Shown here: piece by piece, positions 10,646-20,888 of the stretch
How positions within the stretch are numbered: the first letter of the stretch is position 1
How the letters are laid out: each line of letters starts with the position of its first letter
Source of the DNA: Bacteroidaceae bacterium
GTDB lineage: Bacteria > Bacteroidota > Bacteroidia > Bacteroidales > Bacteroidaceae
Length of the DNA stretch: 64,000 nt
Direction: 5' to 3'
Assembly: GCA_024698925.1 (NCBI GenBank)
Contig: JAILQO010000031.1
Coordinates: 62,001-126,000, forward strand
Translations under genes and position numbers: made by a program
Notes under the pieces: generated by a model
What the model saw: only the letters and a program-made list of their open reading frames with translations
What the model was told of the DNA's origin: nothing
Database searches by the model: none

Positions 10646-11977
10646 TTAAAGAGCTCTTGCTAGCGTCTTGAACTGCTCGCCACGATCCTCCATATTCTTG
10701 AAAAGATCAAAGCTGGCGCAGCAGGGCGAAAGCAAAACGGTGTCGCCTGGAGCGGCCATCTTGTAGCAGGCATCCACACAATCCTTCATGGAATGTGTTT
10801 CTGCCGTGGGCAGACTGAGTGGATCAAAAAAGTCATGGAGTTTACGGTTATCAACGCCAAGATATACGATTCCTTTGCATTTCTGAAGAACCAGATCTTT
10901 AATGCTCTCATAGTCATTGCCTTTATCCAGGCCTCCGAGAATCAGTATTGTGGGTTGCGTCATGCTTTCCAATGCATACCAGCAGGCATCCACATTTGTG
11001 GCTTTTGAATCGTTTATGAACGTGACGCCATGAACCTTGCAGACATATTCCAATCGATGTTCTACACCTTCAAAATCGCTGAGGCTCTCACGAATGATAT
11101 CATTAGAAATGCCACTGAGATCTGCGGCGATGCCAGCAGCCAAGGAGTTATACATATTATGTTTACCTGAGAGAGCCAACTCCTCTTGCTCCATGTTAAA
11201 GGGCGTGGGACGTTCGATGACATATTCGCCATCTGCGATATATCCAATCATGCCTTCTTTCTTGACAATGCTGAAAGGACATAAACGGCTTTCGATATGG
11301 TATTTCTCCAGCTCGCGTGTAATAACAGGATCTTCATTCCAGAACACAAAGGCATCATCCTTCGTCTGGTTCTGCAGGATGCGCATCTTTGCATCTGTAT
11401 ATTCCTGCATAGAGTTGTGGTAGCGGTCGAGATGGTCTGGCGTGATATTTAGCAAGACGGCAATGTTGGCACGGAAATCATACATATTGTCCAACTGAAA
11501 ACTAGAGAGTTCTATGACATAGTATGCATGAGGATCCTCAGCCACTTGCAAAGCCAGACTGCGACCGATGTTACCAGCAAGCCCCACATCATATCCTGCA
11601 TTTTTGAAAATATGATAAATAAGACTTGTTGTGGTGGTCTTACCGTTAGAACCTGTTATACAGATCATCTTCGAGTTGGTATATCTGCCAGCAAATTCAA
11701 TCTCACTAATGATAGGTATGCCAGCAGCGATAATCTTCTGCACCATGGGAGCTGTCTCTGGAATGCCTGGGCTCTTAATAATCTCATCGGCATTGAGGAT
11801 GAGAGTTTCTGTGTGCTGTCCCTCCTCCCATTGAATGCCGCGCTGATCCATCATCTCCTTATAGTGTGGCTTAATCTTGCCCATATCAGTGACGAAGACA
11901 TCAAAACCTTCTTTCAGCGCCAGTACTGCAGCGCCCACACCGCTTTCAGCGGCCCCTAATATTACGATTCTTTTCAT
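10646..11977 (-). CDS. murD: UDP-N-acetylmuramoyl-L-alanine--D-glutamate ligase
   Basis: Adds D-Glu to the stem peptide. The N-terminal UDP-binding part starts KRIVILGAAESGVGAA, the P-loop ITGSNGKTTTT is at residues 107-117, and the central VIELSSFQLD and NITPDHLDRYH motifs are typical of MurD. The C-terminal domain has ILGGLDKGNDY and LLSPCCASFDLFKNMEDRGEQF. Length 443 is normal. It lies 17 nt downstream of mraY. Confidence 0.98.
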   Translation of the reverse strand: MKRIVILGAAESGVGAAVLALKEGFDVFVTDMGKIKPHYKEMMDQRGIQWEEGQHTETLILNADEIIKSPGIPETAPMVQKIIAAGIPIISEIEFAGRYTNSKMICITGSNGKTTTTSLIYHIFKNAGYDVGLAGNIGRSLALQVAEDPHAYYVIELSSFQLDNMYDFRANIAVLLNITPDHLDRYHNSMQEYTDAKMRILQNQTKDDAFVFWNEDPVITRELEKYHIESRLCPFSIVKKEGMIGYIADGEYVIERPTPFNMEQEELALSGKHNMYNSLAAGIAADLSGISNDIIRESLSDFEGVEHRLEYVCKVHGVTFINDSKATNVDACWYALESMTQPTILILGGLDKGNDYESIKDLVLQKCKGIVYLGVDNRKLHDFFDPLSLPTAETHSMKDCVDACYKMAAPGDTVLLSPCCASFDLFKNMEDRGEQFKTLARAL

Positions 11978-11994
11978 TTATATAAATATGAGTA

Positions 11995-13260
11995 TTATCG
12001 GATCTTTAGAGTAACAATGGCCAAAGCACACATCATGAGGGTGATAATCCAGAAACGTGTAGTAATCTTAGACTCTAACCAGCAGCCCTTGGGCCAATTG
12101 AATAAGACGCGGAAATCCGCAGGAAGCTGTCCAGGTTTCACGCGGAAAGTGTCATGAAGCGGAGCGCGCTTGAATACACGGAGCTTAAGGCCTCGTTTAT
12201 TACCATAGCGCGCATAGTTAGTCTGCAACAGCACACTCACGCTTTCTATAAAGAAGATGAAGCAGATGAACGGCAACAGCAACTCTTTATGAATGATGAT
12301 TGCCGTGACTGCTACAATACCACCAATTGCCAGAGAACCCGTATCACCCATAAATATCTGGGCAGGATAAGCGTTGTACCATAAGAAACCGATTAAAGCA
12401 CCTACGAAAGCCATTAGAAATACCACCAATTCCTCAGATCCTGGCACGAACATAATATTCAGATAAGCTGCTAAATTAATATGCGATGACACGTAGGCCA
12501 AAACACCTAGTGTGAAGCAAATTATAGCAGAGTTCCCAGCACACATTCCGTCCATTCCATCGTTCATATTGGCACCATTACTAACAGCCATGACAATGAA
12601 CACAGTAACAACAACAAATAGGATCCATCCAGCAGCCGTGCGACGCTTGCCCAACCATTTGAACAAATCAGAATAGCTGAGATTATTGTTCTTAACGAAT
12701 GGAATTGTAGTGACTGTACTCTTGACAGGTTCACTGGTATGCGTTACTACTTCTATCCCGTTCTGGCGTTCTGTGGTCACATTCTCGTGCACCACGGCAT
12801 CGGGACTAAGCCATAGCACAAGGCCTACGACCAATCCCAACAATGCTTGCCCAGCGAGCTTGAAGATGGGGCGGATACCATCCTTTCCCTTTGTCATCTT
12901 GGTATAATCGTCCCAGAAGCCCAGTAAGCCAAGCCACAAGGTAGTACCAAGCATCAGAAGCATATAGATATTGCGCAGACGTCCTAATAGTAGGGCCGGA
13001 AGAATGGTTGCCACTATGATGATGATGCCACCCATGGTGGGAACACCTTTCTTCTCGACGCCATATGGATCAATACTTGCATCACGCTGCTCTTCGCTGA
13101 GGTTACGTTTTTTCATGTATTTAATAAACCATTCACCAAACCAGGCCGATATAACCAGAGATAGAACCAGCGTCAAAATGGCACGGAATGAGATATAAGT
13201 CCACAGGTGAGCACCTGGGATTCCAAATTCACTGAGATATCGAAAGAGATAGTAAAGCAT
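11995..13260 (-). CDS. mraY: Phospho-N-acetylmuramoyl-pentapeptide transferase
   Basis: Transfers phospho-MurNAc-pentapeptide to undecaprenyl phosphate, making lipid I. It is a polytopic membrane protein with GVPTMGGIIII, GFWDDYTKMTKGKDGI, SNGANMNDGMDGM and FMGDTGSLAIGG. At 421 residues it is longer than the E. coli enzyme (about 360), with an extra periplasmic insertion after residue 150 (VVHENVTTERQNGIEVV...). The position of the usual C-terminal HHH motif reads PLHDTFRV, so only one of three histidines is kept. The overall context makes the call secure. Confidence 0.96.
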   Translation of the reverse strand: MLYYLFRYLSEFGIPGAHLWTYISFRAILTLVLSLVISAWFGEWFIKYMKKRNLSEEQRDASIDPYGVEKKGVPTMGGIIIIVATILPALLLGRLRNIYMLLMLGTTLWLGLLGFWDDYTKMTKGKDGIRPIFKLAGQALLGLVVGLVLWLSPDAVVHENVTTERQNGIEVVTHTSEPVKSTVTTIPFVKNNNLSYSDLFKWLGKRRTAAGWILFVVVTVFIVMAVSNGANMNDGMDGMCAGNSAIICFTLGVLAYVSSHINLAAYLNIMFVPGSEELVVFLMAFVGALIGFLWYNAYPAQIFMGDTGSLAIGGIVAVTAIIIHKELLLPFICFIFFIESVSVLLQTNYARYGNKRGLKLRVFKRAPLHDTFRVKPGQLPADFRVLFNWPKGCWLESKITTRFWIITLMMCALAIVTLKIR

Positions 13261-13295
13261 ATAACTAGTTTTGTATTTATTTACAACGTGAATAG

Positions 13296-14750
13296 TTAGA
13301 GTCCGAAAACTTCACGGACAACTTCATGATCATCAAAGTGATGCTTGACACCTTTGACATCCTGATAGTCTTCATGTCCTTTTCCGGCAATCAGAATGAC
13401 GTCACCGGGCTGTGCCATCATGCAAGCGGTGCGGATAGCCTCACGACGATCCACGATACTGATTACCTTGCGCAGATCCTCCGGTGTAGTGATGCCAGCT
13501 AGCATATCATTAATGATATCTTGCGGTTCTTCGAAACGGGGATTGTCTGAAGTTATGATGACACGGTCACTGGCGCGCACAGCACTTTGCGCCATCAGCG
13601 GCCGTTTTCCCTTATCTCGATTGCCTCCAGCACCGCAGACAGTAATACATTGCCCCGGTTTCTGTAAAATCTCATTGATAGTGGCCAACACATTGTCTAG
13701 TGCATCTGGGGTATGAGCATAATCTACGATAGCAGTAACACCTCCACGCGAACGAATGGCTTCGAAGCGGCCATTCACGGGACGTAGGGTGCTAAGGGCG
13801 ACAAGGACGTCCTCTGGTTTCTTGCCCATACAGATTGCCGCGCCATAGACAGCGAGCAGGTTTGAGACATTGAAACGACCGATGAATTGGACAAAGACTT
13901 CTTGACCATTAATATTCAGATTCATGCCGTCAAAGCCCTCCTCAAGGATGCGAGCGTGATAGTCTGCCATTGCTCGTAGAGAGTAGGTCTTTACCGTTGC
14001 TGCTGTGTTCTGCGTCATAAATAAGCCATTTTTGTCATCGGCGTTGGTAACGACAAAGGCATCTTTTGGTAGCTGATCGAAGAACGCTTTCTTAGCATCA
14101 CGATAGGCTTCTACCGTCTTATGGTAATCTAGATGGTCACGTGTGAGGTTCGTAAATAATCCACCTTTAAAGCGTAGACCGGCAATGCGACGTTGAGCGA
14201 CACTATGAGAGCTAACCTCCATGAAAGCGTAGCGGCATCCCTCGTCGGCCATACGTCCAAGCAGACGATTCAGTGTGATAGGATCTGGGGTCGTATGGTC
14301 TGTGGGTATTGCCTCGTCGTCGATGTAATTACATACGGTAGAACACAGGCCGCATTTATAACCGAAAATACGGAACATTTTGAAAAGCAATGTGGCGATA
14401 GTTGTTTTTCCGTTTGTTCCAGTGACCCCGATTAAATCGAGCTTTTCCGTCGGATTTCCGAAGAACTGGTGTGCCAAAGGACTAACAACTGCCTCACTAT
14501 CAGCGACCAGAATGAAGGTTACATCACTCTTTGTAATACATTCTGGATTGCTCAATACGATGGCGGCAGCACCTTGCTCTAAGGCCTTAGGTATAAATTG
14601 GTGTCCATCCACTTGCGTACCAGGCACTGCAATGAAAAGCGTGCCAGGCTTCACTTGACGGGAATCGATGGCGATATCTGTAATATCAATATCCGTAGAG
14701 CCAACTATTTGGAGCGGCTGAATAGGGGAAAGAAGATCTGATAGTTTCAT
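13296..14750 (-). CDS. murE: UDP-MurNAc-tripeptide ligase (meso-DAP type)
   Basis: Adds the third residue of the peptidoglycan stem. The P-loop [13 protein letters not shown] is at residues 108-120, the [20 protein letters not shown] motif marks the central domain, and SDNPRFEEP near residue 400 contains the DNPR signature of enzymes that use meso-diaminopimelate. This agrees with a complete dapB elsewhere in the window. It lies 14 nt downstream of ftsI. Confidence 0.97.
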   Translation of the reverse strand: MKLSDLLSPIQPLQIVGSTDIDITDIAIDSRQVKPGTLFIAVPGTQVDGHQFIPKALEQGAAAIVLSNPECITKSDVTFILVADSEAVVSPLAHQFFGNPTEKLDLIGVTGTNGKTTIATLLFKMFRIFGYKCGLCSTVCNYIDDEAIPTDHTTPDPITLNRLLGRMADEGCRYAFMEVSSHSVAQRRIAGLRFKGGLFTNLTRDHLDYHKTVEAYRDAKKAFFDQLPKDAFVVTNADDKNGLFMTQNTAATVKTYSLRAMADYHARILEEGFDGMNLNINGQEVFVQFIGRFNVSNLLAVYGAAICMGKKPEDVLVALSTLRPVNGRFEAIRSRGGVTAIVDYAHTPDALDNVLATINEILQKPGQCITVCGAGGNRDKGKRPLMAQSAVRASDRVIITSDNPRFEEPQDIINDMLAGITTPEDLRKVISIVDRREAIRTACMMAQPGDVILIAGKGHEDYQDVKGVKHHFDDHEVVREVFGL

Positions 14751-14764
14751 ATTTCTTCGATTGA

Positions 14765-16816
14765 TTAGTTCTTAAGTTCCAACGCGATGCTCTGTCCTTT
14801 TATGGCTTTCTCGCCAGCAGGAATGGTTTGTTTGACGACACGTCCTTGTCCATGTACCTTTACTTTCAGTCCAAGGGGCTCCAAAATACTTATGGCATCT
14901 CGTATGCCAAGTCCTGTTACATCTGGTATCAGTCCGCCTTCTGACACTGGTTTCTCTATGGGAGCTGGTGCTTCAAAGACGGAGGTGCTATCAGCAGCCT
15001 CCTGTGGCTCGCGGAACACGCCTTTGGCCATCACGAACTGTGCCAGTTCGCTGAAGACAGGTCCGCATTGGCCGCCACCTGAAGCGGGAAGGCCGCTCTT
15101 CTTGATACAAACGATGCAGGAGTATTGGGGCTTTTCGCTGGGATAGAATCCACAGAAGCTGACCATATAGCGCGCTGGTGAACCATGATAACTGCCGTGT
15201 TCATCGGCTACCTGTGCTGTACCTGTCTTTCCACAGACTTTGAACTGTTTACAGCCTGCTTTCTTACCAAGACCCGTGGGGTCGTTGACGACTCGTTCCA
15301 AGATCTCATGCACATCTTTTAGCGTGCGATTTGAGCAAATATGTTCTTTAACCACTTCTACGGGAAAATCTTTTAGTGTAATGCCATCTTTTCGGATAGA
15401 ACGCACAAAGCGGGGTTTTACCATACGACCGCCGTTGGCAATCGCATTGTAGAACGTGACCGTATAAATGGGCGGTATTTGGGTTTCATAACCGATGCTC
15501 ATCCATGCTAATGCCGTCTTACTCCAATTGCTGCCGTCAGGTTTTGGTCGACGCACTTTCGGGAATCCTTGACCCTTAAAAGGAAGTGTGAAAGGCACGC
15601 CTACGCCCTCGCGGTAAAGGCCATCAACGTATTTTTCGGGATGTTGGAAGTAATGTTCATCTATGATGCGGCTCACACCTACGTTAGATGAGAACATCAG
15701 ACACTCATCCACTGAGATCCGACGACCATAACCGCCCTTGCGCCAGTTGTGGTCCTTCATGGGACGGCCATGCATCATATAGACACCGTTTCCAACTTGT
15801 ACACTATCTGCACGCGTTACCATGCCATCTTCCAGTGCCACCATCATCGAGGCCGTCTTGAAGGTAGAGCCCGGCTCCCAAAGATCGGTGATTGCGTTGT
15901 TTTTCACCTCAGCATAGTAATAATTGCCCGGCGAACCCAAGCGAGTCATGTTTACAATGGCCTTTACGTCGCCCGTGGCTACTTCCATGAGCACCACAAC
16001 GCCCACCTCACCATTTACTTCATGTAATTTGCGCACAAGGATTTTTTCGGCCGCATCCTGCATACCGACATCAATGGTTGAGATGATATCTAGTCCGTTG
16101 ATAGGCTCCACATCAGTACGGTCCATCCACTGACGACGCACTTTCTCACGATGCTTCTTGCCATTGACACCACGAAGCACGCTGTCATAGGCTAATTCTA
16201 AGCCGTTCATGGCTGAGTCGCAAGCAGGTACCAGAGCTCCCAGTGTGCGGGTCGCCATATTTCCATAGGGCTTTTGTCGTTGGGGTATTTCCTCAGCATA
16301 GAAGCCAGTCTTGATACGTCCATAACGCACAAAGGGCAATTCCAGGAATTCTTTGTATTTAATATAGGAAACGTTATGTTTGATGGGCAGGTTGCGACGT
16401 CCGCGTTTCTTGCCGTCAAGGAGCTTTTTACGGAAATCGGCAGGGGCCGTCTCAGGGAATAGCTTGTTCAGTCCTATGCAGAGACTATCTAACTCCTCCA
16501 TGAACACCGAGTCGCGCCAATGCTGCAACTTTCTCTCAGCGATACTGTCATTGGGGTCTTTGACCACAAAGTCTGCGCGAAGGGTATAAATGGGCATGGA
16601 ACCGACTAATAGCTGTCCGTCGGAAGAGTAGATATTACCGCGAATTGCGGGAATGTCCTTTTGGCGAGTCGCCATGCGCTTGCGTACCGTTTCCCAATAA
16701 TCCTTTTCGAAAAACATCTGATAAGCAGCACTACCAATGACGGCAGCACCTATCAATGTTAGCACGATGATGACAAACGTGTAGCGAGGAATAATATGTT
16801 TACTATCAAATTTCAT
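14765..16816 (-). CDS. ftsI: Septal penicillin-binding protein (FtsI/PBP3, with PASTA domain)
   Basis: Class B transpeptidase that cross-links septal peptidoglycan with FtsW. One N-terminal membrane segment (residues about 12-33) precedes the dimerisation domain. The transpeptidase domain follows with SxxK as STFK (317-320), SxN as SSN (376-378) and KTG (530-532). A single C-terminal PASTA domain (about 622-683, [23 protein letters not shown]) is present, as usual in this phylum but unlike E. coli FtsI. Length 683. It lies 50 nt downstream of ftsL. Confidence 0.96.
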   Translation of the reverse strand: MKFDSKHIIPRYTFVIIVLTLIGAAVIGSAAYQMFFEKDYWETVRKRMATRQKDIPAIRGNIYSSDGQLLVGSMPIYTLRADFVVKDPNDSIAERKLQHWRDSVFMEELDSLCIGLNKLFPETAPADFRKKLLDGKKRGRRNLPIKHNVSYIKYKEFLELPFVRYGRIKTGFYAEEIPQRQKPYGNMATRTLGALVPACDSAMNGLELAYDSVLRGVNGKKHREKVRRQWMDRTDVEPINGLDIISTIDVGMQDAAEKILVRKLHEVNGEVGVVVLMEVATGDVKAIVNMTRLGSPGNYYYAEVKNNAITDLWEPGSTFKTASMMVALEDGMVTRADSVQVGNGVYMMHGRPMKDHNWRKGGYGRRISVDECLMFSSNVGVSRIIDEHYFQHPEKYVDGLYREGVGVPFTLPFKGQGFPKVRRPKPDGSNWSKTALAWMSIGYETQIPPIYTVTFYNAIANGGRMVKPRFVRSIRKDGITLKDFPVEVVKEHICSNRTLKDVHEILERVVNDPTGLGKKAGCKQFKVCGKTGTAQVADEHGSYHGSPARYMVSFCGFYPSEKPQYSCIVCIKKSGLPASGGGQCGPVFSELAQFVMAKGVFREPQEAADSTSVFEAPAPIEKPVSEGGLIPDVTGLGIRDAISILEPLGLKVKVHGQGRVVKQTIPAGEKAIKGQSIALELKN

Positions 16817-16866
16817 GACTCCTTATTTTCTCAATTCCCTTTTTTAGCGCTTCAGCTTTACCTCAG

Positions 16867-17406
16867 TTACTTTTCTTTTACCCGAATGATGAATGGCGCC
16901 TCAGTCGCGGATGTAAGCAAACTGTCACCAAAACTTTGCAGGCGTCGTTCAATACTGCTTTGTCGGCTTCGCATGGTCAGTTCCGCATATTGAGTGAGCG
17001 CATAATTCTTTTTCTCCACCAACTCCTTGCGCAAATTCTCTTCTTCGATAATTTCCTGTTGAGCTGCATAGCGGTTGGAGATATAAAGGATGCCAAGTCC
17101 TACCAATAATAGGATAAAGCCAATATTACGACGCAAGACACTACCTAATAGGTAGTCGCCGCCAAGGATTTCGCGTAGCGTTAACTGCGGCAAATCTTCT
17201 GACGAGAACAATCGCCACCCTGAGCGTTTACTCTGTATGGCTTCATCAACGGTAACGGCCACTGGCACGTCATCGTCTTCAATAACGGACTCCTCTACGA
17301 TTACGTCCTCTTCGTCATCAAGGACGGCCTCCTCTTCTGATGCTTCCTCTAGATTGGTGACAATCAGACGCAAGTCGTCCTTTGGATCTTCATTCTGTGG
17401 CTTCAT
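16867..17406 (-). CDS. ftsL: FtsL-like cell division protein
   Basis: Small bitopic protein in the position of ftsL between rsmH and ftsI. The first 60 residues are very acidic (EEASEEEAVLDDEEDVIVEESV). One membrane segment follows at about 94-112 (IGFILLLVGLGILYISNRY), and then a coiled-coil-like helix (EIIEEENLRKELVEKKNYALTQYAELTMRSRQSSIERRL). It belongs to the extended Bacteroidota FtsL-like family; similarity to E. coli FtsL is by topology and context only. The 110-nt spacer to rsmH holds no gene. Confidence 0.85.
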   Translation of the reverse strand: MKPQNEDPKDDLRLIVTNLEEASEEEAVLDDEEDVIVEESVIEDDDVPVAVTVDEAIQSKRSGWRLFSSEDLPQLTLREILGGDYLLGSVLRRNIGFILLLVGLGILYISNRYAAQQEIIEEENLRKELVEKKNYALTQYAELTMRSRQSSIERRLQSFGDSLLTSATEAPFIIRVKEK

Positions 17407-17516
17407 GCGATTTCACTTTTACCTATAGGCTGGACCACAACCTCAATTTCTACTTCACTATATAATGGCATGGAGATGTCTCTACTCCTAAATCTATCAC
17501 CTCCAAATATTTTTTC

Positions 17517-18449
17517 TTACGCTTTTTCCCCAATTCGCAATCTGGCGCTGCGACTTCTGGGATTACCTGACAGTTCATCTTCGCTGGCTGTTATCGGTTT
17601 CCCGATGACCTTGAGTGGTGCAAACGTATTCCCATATATGTCTTGTTCAATTTCGCCCTCGATGTTTCCAGCTCTCATGAGATTCTTGACCATTCGATCC
17701 TCCAATGAATGATAGGCTATCACCACGAGTCGTCCTCCAGGTCGCAGCAGTTCCGTAGCAGCCAAAAGCATTTCCCGCAAAGCATCCATTTCGCCGTTCA
17801 CTTCTATACGCAGAGCCTGAAACGCCTTGGCTAGATCTTTTTTCTCTCGGTCACGGCCAATGAAGGGCGTTAGAACGTCTGCTAACTGCAGTGTAGTAAG
17901 AATGGGCACAGTTCTACGAGCTTTTACGATGGCAGTAGCCAGACGGTACCCTTGCTTCAATTCGCCATAAAGGCGAAAGATTGATGTCAATTGCTCTGCA
18001 CTGTAACCATTCACGATATCTGCCGCACTACGTCCACCCTCCTGATTCATGCGCATGTCCAAAGGCGCATCGGAGCGGAAACTAAAACCACGCTCTGCGA
18101 CATCAAAGTGATGACTGGAGACTCCGAGGTCTGCTAACAGCCCATCAATACTTTCGACATCGTAGTAGCGCATCCAGTTCTTCAGATAGCGGAAATTGGA
18201 ACGGATGAGCGTCCAGTTGGTAGCTCTTTCATCTTGCATCTGTTCTCGATGAGAAAAACACTCATTGATTGCATCAGCATCCTGATCAAAGCTATAGAGT
18301 CTCCCGTCTGCTCCTAAGTGGCTCATTATCTCGCGACTATGTCCACCTCCGCCTAACGTCACGTCCACATAGATTCCATCTCTCTTGATGTTCAAGCCCT
18401 CCATCGATTCATGGAGAAGTACAGGAACGTGATAGTTATCTAATTTCAT
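17517..18449 (-). CDS. rsmH: 16S rRNA (cytosine1402-N4)-methyltransferase
   Basis: SAM-dependent methyltransferase acting on C1402 of 16S rRNA; first gene of the dcw cluster here. It starts with the conserved HVPVLLHESMEGLNI. The SAM-binding VDVTLGGGGHSREIM, LLADLGVSSHHFD, MRMNQ and the late VIAYHSLEDRMVKN motif all fit. The 310-residue length is typical. The start is fixed by the conserved N-terminus, and the promoter's -7 element lies only 4 nt before the ATG. mraZ, which often precedes this gene, is absent. Confidence 0.97.
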   Translation of the reverse strand: MKLDNYHVPVLLHESMEGLNIKRDGIYVDVTLGGGGHSREIMSHLGADGRLYSFDQDADAINECFSHREQMQDERATNWTLIRSNFRYLKNWMRYYDVESIDGLLADLGVSSHHFDVAERGFSFRSDAPLDMRMNQEGGRSAADIVNGYSAEQLTSIFRLYGELKQGYRLATAIVKARRTVPILTTLQLADVLTPFIGRDREKKDLAKAFQALRIEVNGEMDALREMLLAATELLRPGGRLVVIAYHSLEDRMVKNLMRAGNIEGEIEQDIYGNTFAPLKVIGKPITASEDELSGNPRSRSARLRIGEKA

Positions 18450-18453
18450 GGCG

Positions 18454-18461
18454 CAAAGTTA
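18454..18461 (-). promoter_or_regulatory. rsmH/dcw promoter (-7 element), predicted leaderless
   Basis: On the reverse strand TAACTTTG ends 4 nt before the rsmH ATG (TAACTTTGCGCCATG). With the usual distance from the -7 element to the start of transcription, the mRNA would begin at or next to the A of the ATG. No TTTG is visible at the -33 position. Confidence 0.55.
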
Positions 18462-18609
18462 CAAAGATTATCATTATTTAATATACTTTTTTTCAAAATA
18501 ATTTGCTAAAAAATCATAAATACCTAAAATGTATGCTTTTAAGCATTTAAAGTTACGCTTTAACTTAACATGCAATTTGGGGGCGGATATACATATTTTT
18601 ACGTAAAAA

Positions 18610-18641
18610 TTTGGAGATAACGTAGAAAACACCTACCTTTG
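18610..18641 (+). promoter_or_regulatory. Promoter of the secreted-protein/gls gene group
   Basis: TTTG (18610-18613), 20 nt, TACCTTTG (18634-18641) is an exact match to the Bacteroidota promoter consensus. It overlaps the TTG start proposed by the ORF track for the next gene, which rules that start out. Confidence 0.8.
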
Positions 18642-18677
18642 CCCCGTATTTGTACTTATGCAAACACACAAAAAGGA

Positions 18678-19034
18678 ATGAAGCAAAGGCTTTACAAGAC
18701 ATTCGCAACGCTGATGATGGCCATCGCCGCCATCACCTTTGTAGTGCCTGTAGCCGCACAATCAGAGCGTACAGACTCCATCAATCATCAGCCAACTCTG
18801 ACTCCTTCCAACACGGAAGTCCGTGGCCGTATGATGAGTAGTCCGTTACCTGTCACAATGCGTCAACAAGGCCGCCAAATCTGCGTGCAAAGTCGTTATA
18901 ATCAGTTGCTTCCAGTCTATACCGAAAACGGTACTTTCTACACTGCTGTTCGATTGAGCAAGGGAACTAATTGGATTACCGGACTTCCTAAAGGAACCTA
19001 TCTCATCAACAATCGCAAGTTCACCATTTTCTAG
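18678..19034 (+). CDS. Small secreted protein of unknown function
   Basis: I do not recognise a family. ATG at 18678 follows AAAAGGA and gives a 118-residue protein with a clear signal peptide (MKQRLYKTFATLMMAIAAITFVVPVAAQ). The mature part is about 90 residues, ending in a beta-rich stretch (GTFYTAVRLSKGTNWITGLPKGTYLINNRKFTIF). That ending recalls the short C-terminal domains of exported Bacteroidota proteins, but no motif is decisive. It is 30 nt upstream of glsA in the same direction, so it may share a transcript with the glycine-lipid genes. Confidence 0.75.
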   Translation: MKQRLYKTFATLMMAIAAITFVVPVAAQSERTDSINHQPTLTPSNTEVRGRMMSSPLPVTMRQQGRQICVQSRYNQLLPVYTENGTFYTAVRLSKGTNWITGLPKGTYLINNRKFTIF

Positions 19035-19064
19035 GACTTCGTTTCCCCAACAACACTTGTAGGC

Positions 19065-19868
19065 ATGACCACCCAAAACGAGTACACCATAGACCTTGAA
19101 CGCATTATCCGAGAGCGTGCAGGGAATCGTGTACCGGGTTTTATTATTCGCTGGCTGCAGCGTTTTGTCCACGAGGATTTTATCAACGATTATTTGTCCA
19201 AAGGCCTTGTCGGCGTACCTTTCTGCGAAGGCGTTGTTAATCATCTTGGTGTTACGCTTCACGTGGAGGGGCTTGAGAATCTGCCCGAGGAAGGACGTTA
19301 CACCTTTGTCTCCAACCACCCCCTTGGTGCAATTGATGGCGTCACACTCGGCGCCATCATCGGACGTAAGTACGATGGCCATGTAAAATATCTTGTACGC
19401 GAACTTCTCATGAACCTCAAGGGATTGGCACCATTGTGTGTCGGCATTAATAAGTTCGGCGCCCAGTCACGTGATTTACCTCGTCAGCTGAATGACGCCT
19501 TCTCCAGCGACAATCAGATTATCATGTTCCCTGCAGGCATCTGTTCCCGCAAGATAAATGGTCAGATTCATGATCTCCCTTGGGGTAAGGCCTTTATACA
19601 GAAGAGCGTACAAAGCCAACGAGACGTTATTCCCGTGCATTTTATTGGAGAGAACTCCTCTCGTTTCTATCGCGTAGCCTCTTGGTGTAAGCGCCTTGGT
19701 ATTAAGTTCAATCTGGCCATGCTCCTGCTCCCAGATGAGATGTACCGCTCTCAAGGATGCCATTACACAGTTCGTTTCGGTCACCCCATTTCCTATCAAA
19801 CCTTTGACAAAAGCCGCTCTGCCTATGACTGGGCACAATGGGTTCAAGGTGAGGTTTATAAATTATAG
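19065..19868 (+). CDS. glsA: PlsC-like O-acyltransferase, glycine-lipid synthesis
   Basis: The 267-residue protein has the acyltransferase signature VSNHPLGAIDGVTLG (His and Asp of the catalytic pair, about residues 88-94), a later FPAGICSRK motif, and KAFIQKSV. This subtype, paired with an OlsB-like N-acyltransferase, corresponds to GlsA of Bacteroides thetaiotaomicron. There GlsA adds the second acyl chain to N-acyl-3-hydroxy-palmitoyl glycine. The next gene, 23 nt downstream, is the expected partner. Function is inferred from family and pairing. Confidence 0.85.
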   Translation: MTTQNEYTIDLERIIRERAGNRVPGFIIRWLQRFVHEDFINDYLSKGLVGVPFCEGVVNHLGVTLHVEGLENLPEEGRYTFVSNHPLGAIDGVTLGAIIGRKYDGHVKYLVRELLMNLKGLAPLCVGINKFGAQSRDLPRQLNDAFSSDNQIIMFPAGICSRKINGQIHDLPWGKAFIQKSVQSQRDVIPVHFIGENSSRFYRVASWCKRLGIKFNLAMLLLPDEMYRSQGCHYTVRFGHPISYQTFDKSRSAYDWAQWVQGEVYKL

Positions 19869-19891
19869 AATTCGTCATACAGATAGTTTTC

Positions 19892-20866
19892 ATGGATATT
19901 ATTGCCCCAGTACCAGTAGAGCTCTTAAAGAGCGAGTTGACAGAGGAGAAGCGCTTGCGCTTCACCAACAAGAGCCATAACGAGATATATGTCATCACGT
20001 GGCAGGACTCTCCGAATGTGTTACGTGAAATTGGCCGACTGCGCGAGATTGCTTTCCGTGCAGCAGGCGGAGGTACAGGCAAGCCTTTAGATCTCGATGA
20101 ATTTGACACGATGCCCAATCCCTATAAACAACTCATCGTCTGGGATCCTGAGGCTGAAGCTATTCTTGGTGGCTATCGCTATCTGCTTGGTACAGAAGCA
20201 CAATTCGATGCCGATGGTCAGCCCATCTTGGCGACCTCTCATATGTTTCATTTCTCTGAGCGTTTCATCCGCGACTTCCTCCCCTACACCATCGAGTTAG
20301 GACGAAGCTGGGTCACCTTAGAATATCAGAGCACGCGCGCAGGCGCGAAGGCGCTCTTTGCCCTTGACAATCTATGGGATGGTCTGGGAGCCCTCACGGT
20401 AATCAAACCCAACGTGCGCTACCTATTCGGTAAGATGACGATGTACCCTAGCTACGACCGTCAGGCACGTGATATGATTCTCTATTTTTTGAACAAGCAC
20501 TTTGGAGATCCTGACAAATTGATTATCCCGATGAAACCGTTGGAAATCGAAGCAAATCCCGACGAATTGGCTGCGATTTTCTGCGACGACGATTTCAAGG
20601 CAGACTACCGTAACCTCAACCGCGAGGTACGCTTACGTGGCTATAATATCCCCCCGCTCGTCAACGCCTATATGGGTCTATCCCCCACCATGCGCATGTT
20701 TGGCACAGCCATTAATTACGGTTTTGGCGATGTGGAGGAAACTGGTATCCTCATCGCCGTAGATGAGATTCTCGATGAGAAGCGTGTTCGCCATATTGAC
20801 AGCTTTGCGCACGAACATCCTGAGGCTGTGGCACCTACCAGCGGTGCTAATCCCGTCATTTCCTGA
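19892..20866 (+). CDS. glsB: GNAT-type N-acyltransferase, glycine-lipid synthesis
   Basis: A 324-residue OlsB/hemolysin-like GNAT acyltransferase. The acetyltransferase core is visible in REIGRLREIAFRAAGGGTGKPLDLDEFD, then QLIVWDPEAEAILGGYRYLLG and ELGRSWVTLEYQSTRAG. In this phylum such proteins (GlsB) attach a 3-hydroxyacyl chain to the amino group of glycine, making the commendamide-type precursor that GlsA then acylates. Prediction as a glycine-specific enzyme rests on the GlsA neighbour, because ornithine- or serine-specific relatives look similar. Confidence 0.83.
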   Translation: MDIIAPVPVELLKSELTEEKRLRFTNKSHNEIYVITWQDSPNVLREIGRLREIAFRAAGGGTGKPLDLDEFDTMPNPYKQLIVWDPEAEAILGGYRYLLGTEAQFDADGQPILATSHMFHFSERFIRDFLPYTIELGRSWVTLEYQSTRAGAKALFALDNLWDGLGALTVIKPNVRYLFGKMTMYPSYDRQARDMILYFLNKHFGDPDKLIIPMKPLEIEANPDELAAIFCDDDFKADYRNLNREVRLRGYNIPPLVNAYMGLSPTMRMFGTAINYGFGDVEETGILIAVDEILDEKRVRHIDSFAHEHPEAVAPTSGANPVIS

Positions 20867-20888
20867 CGACTTTATTTAAACTACCATA

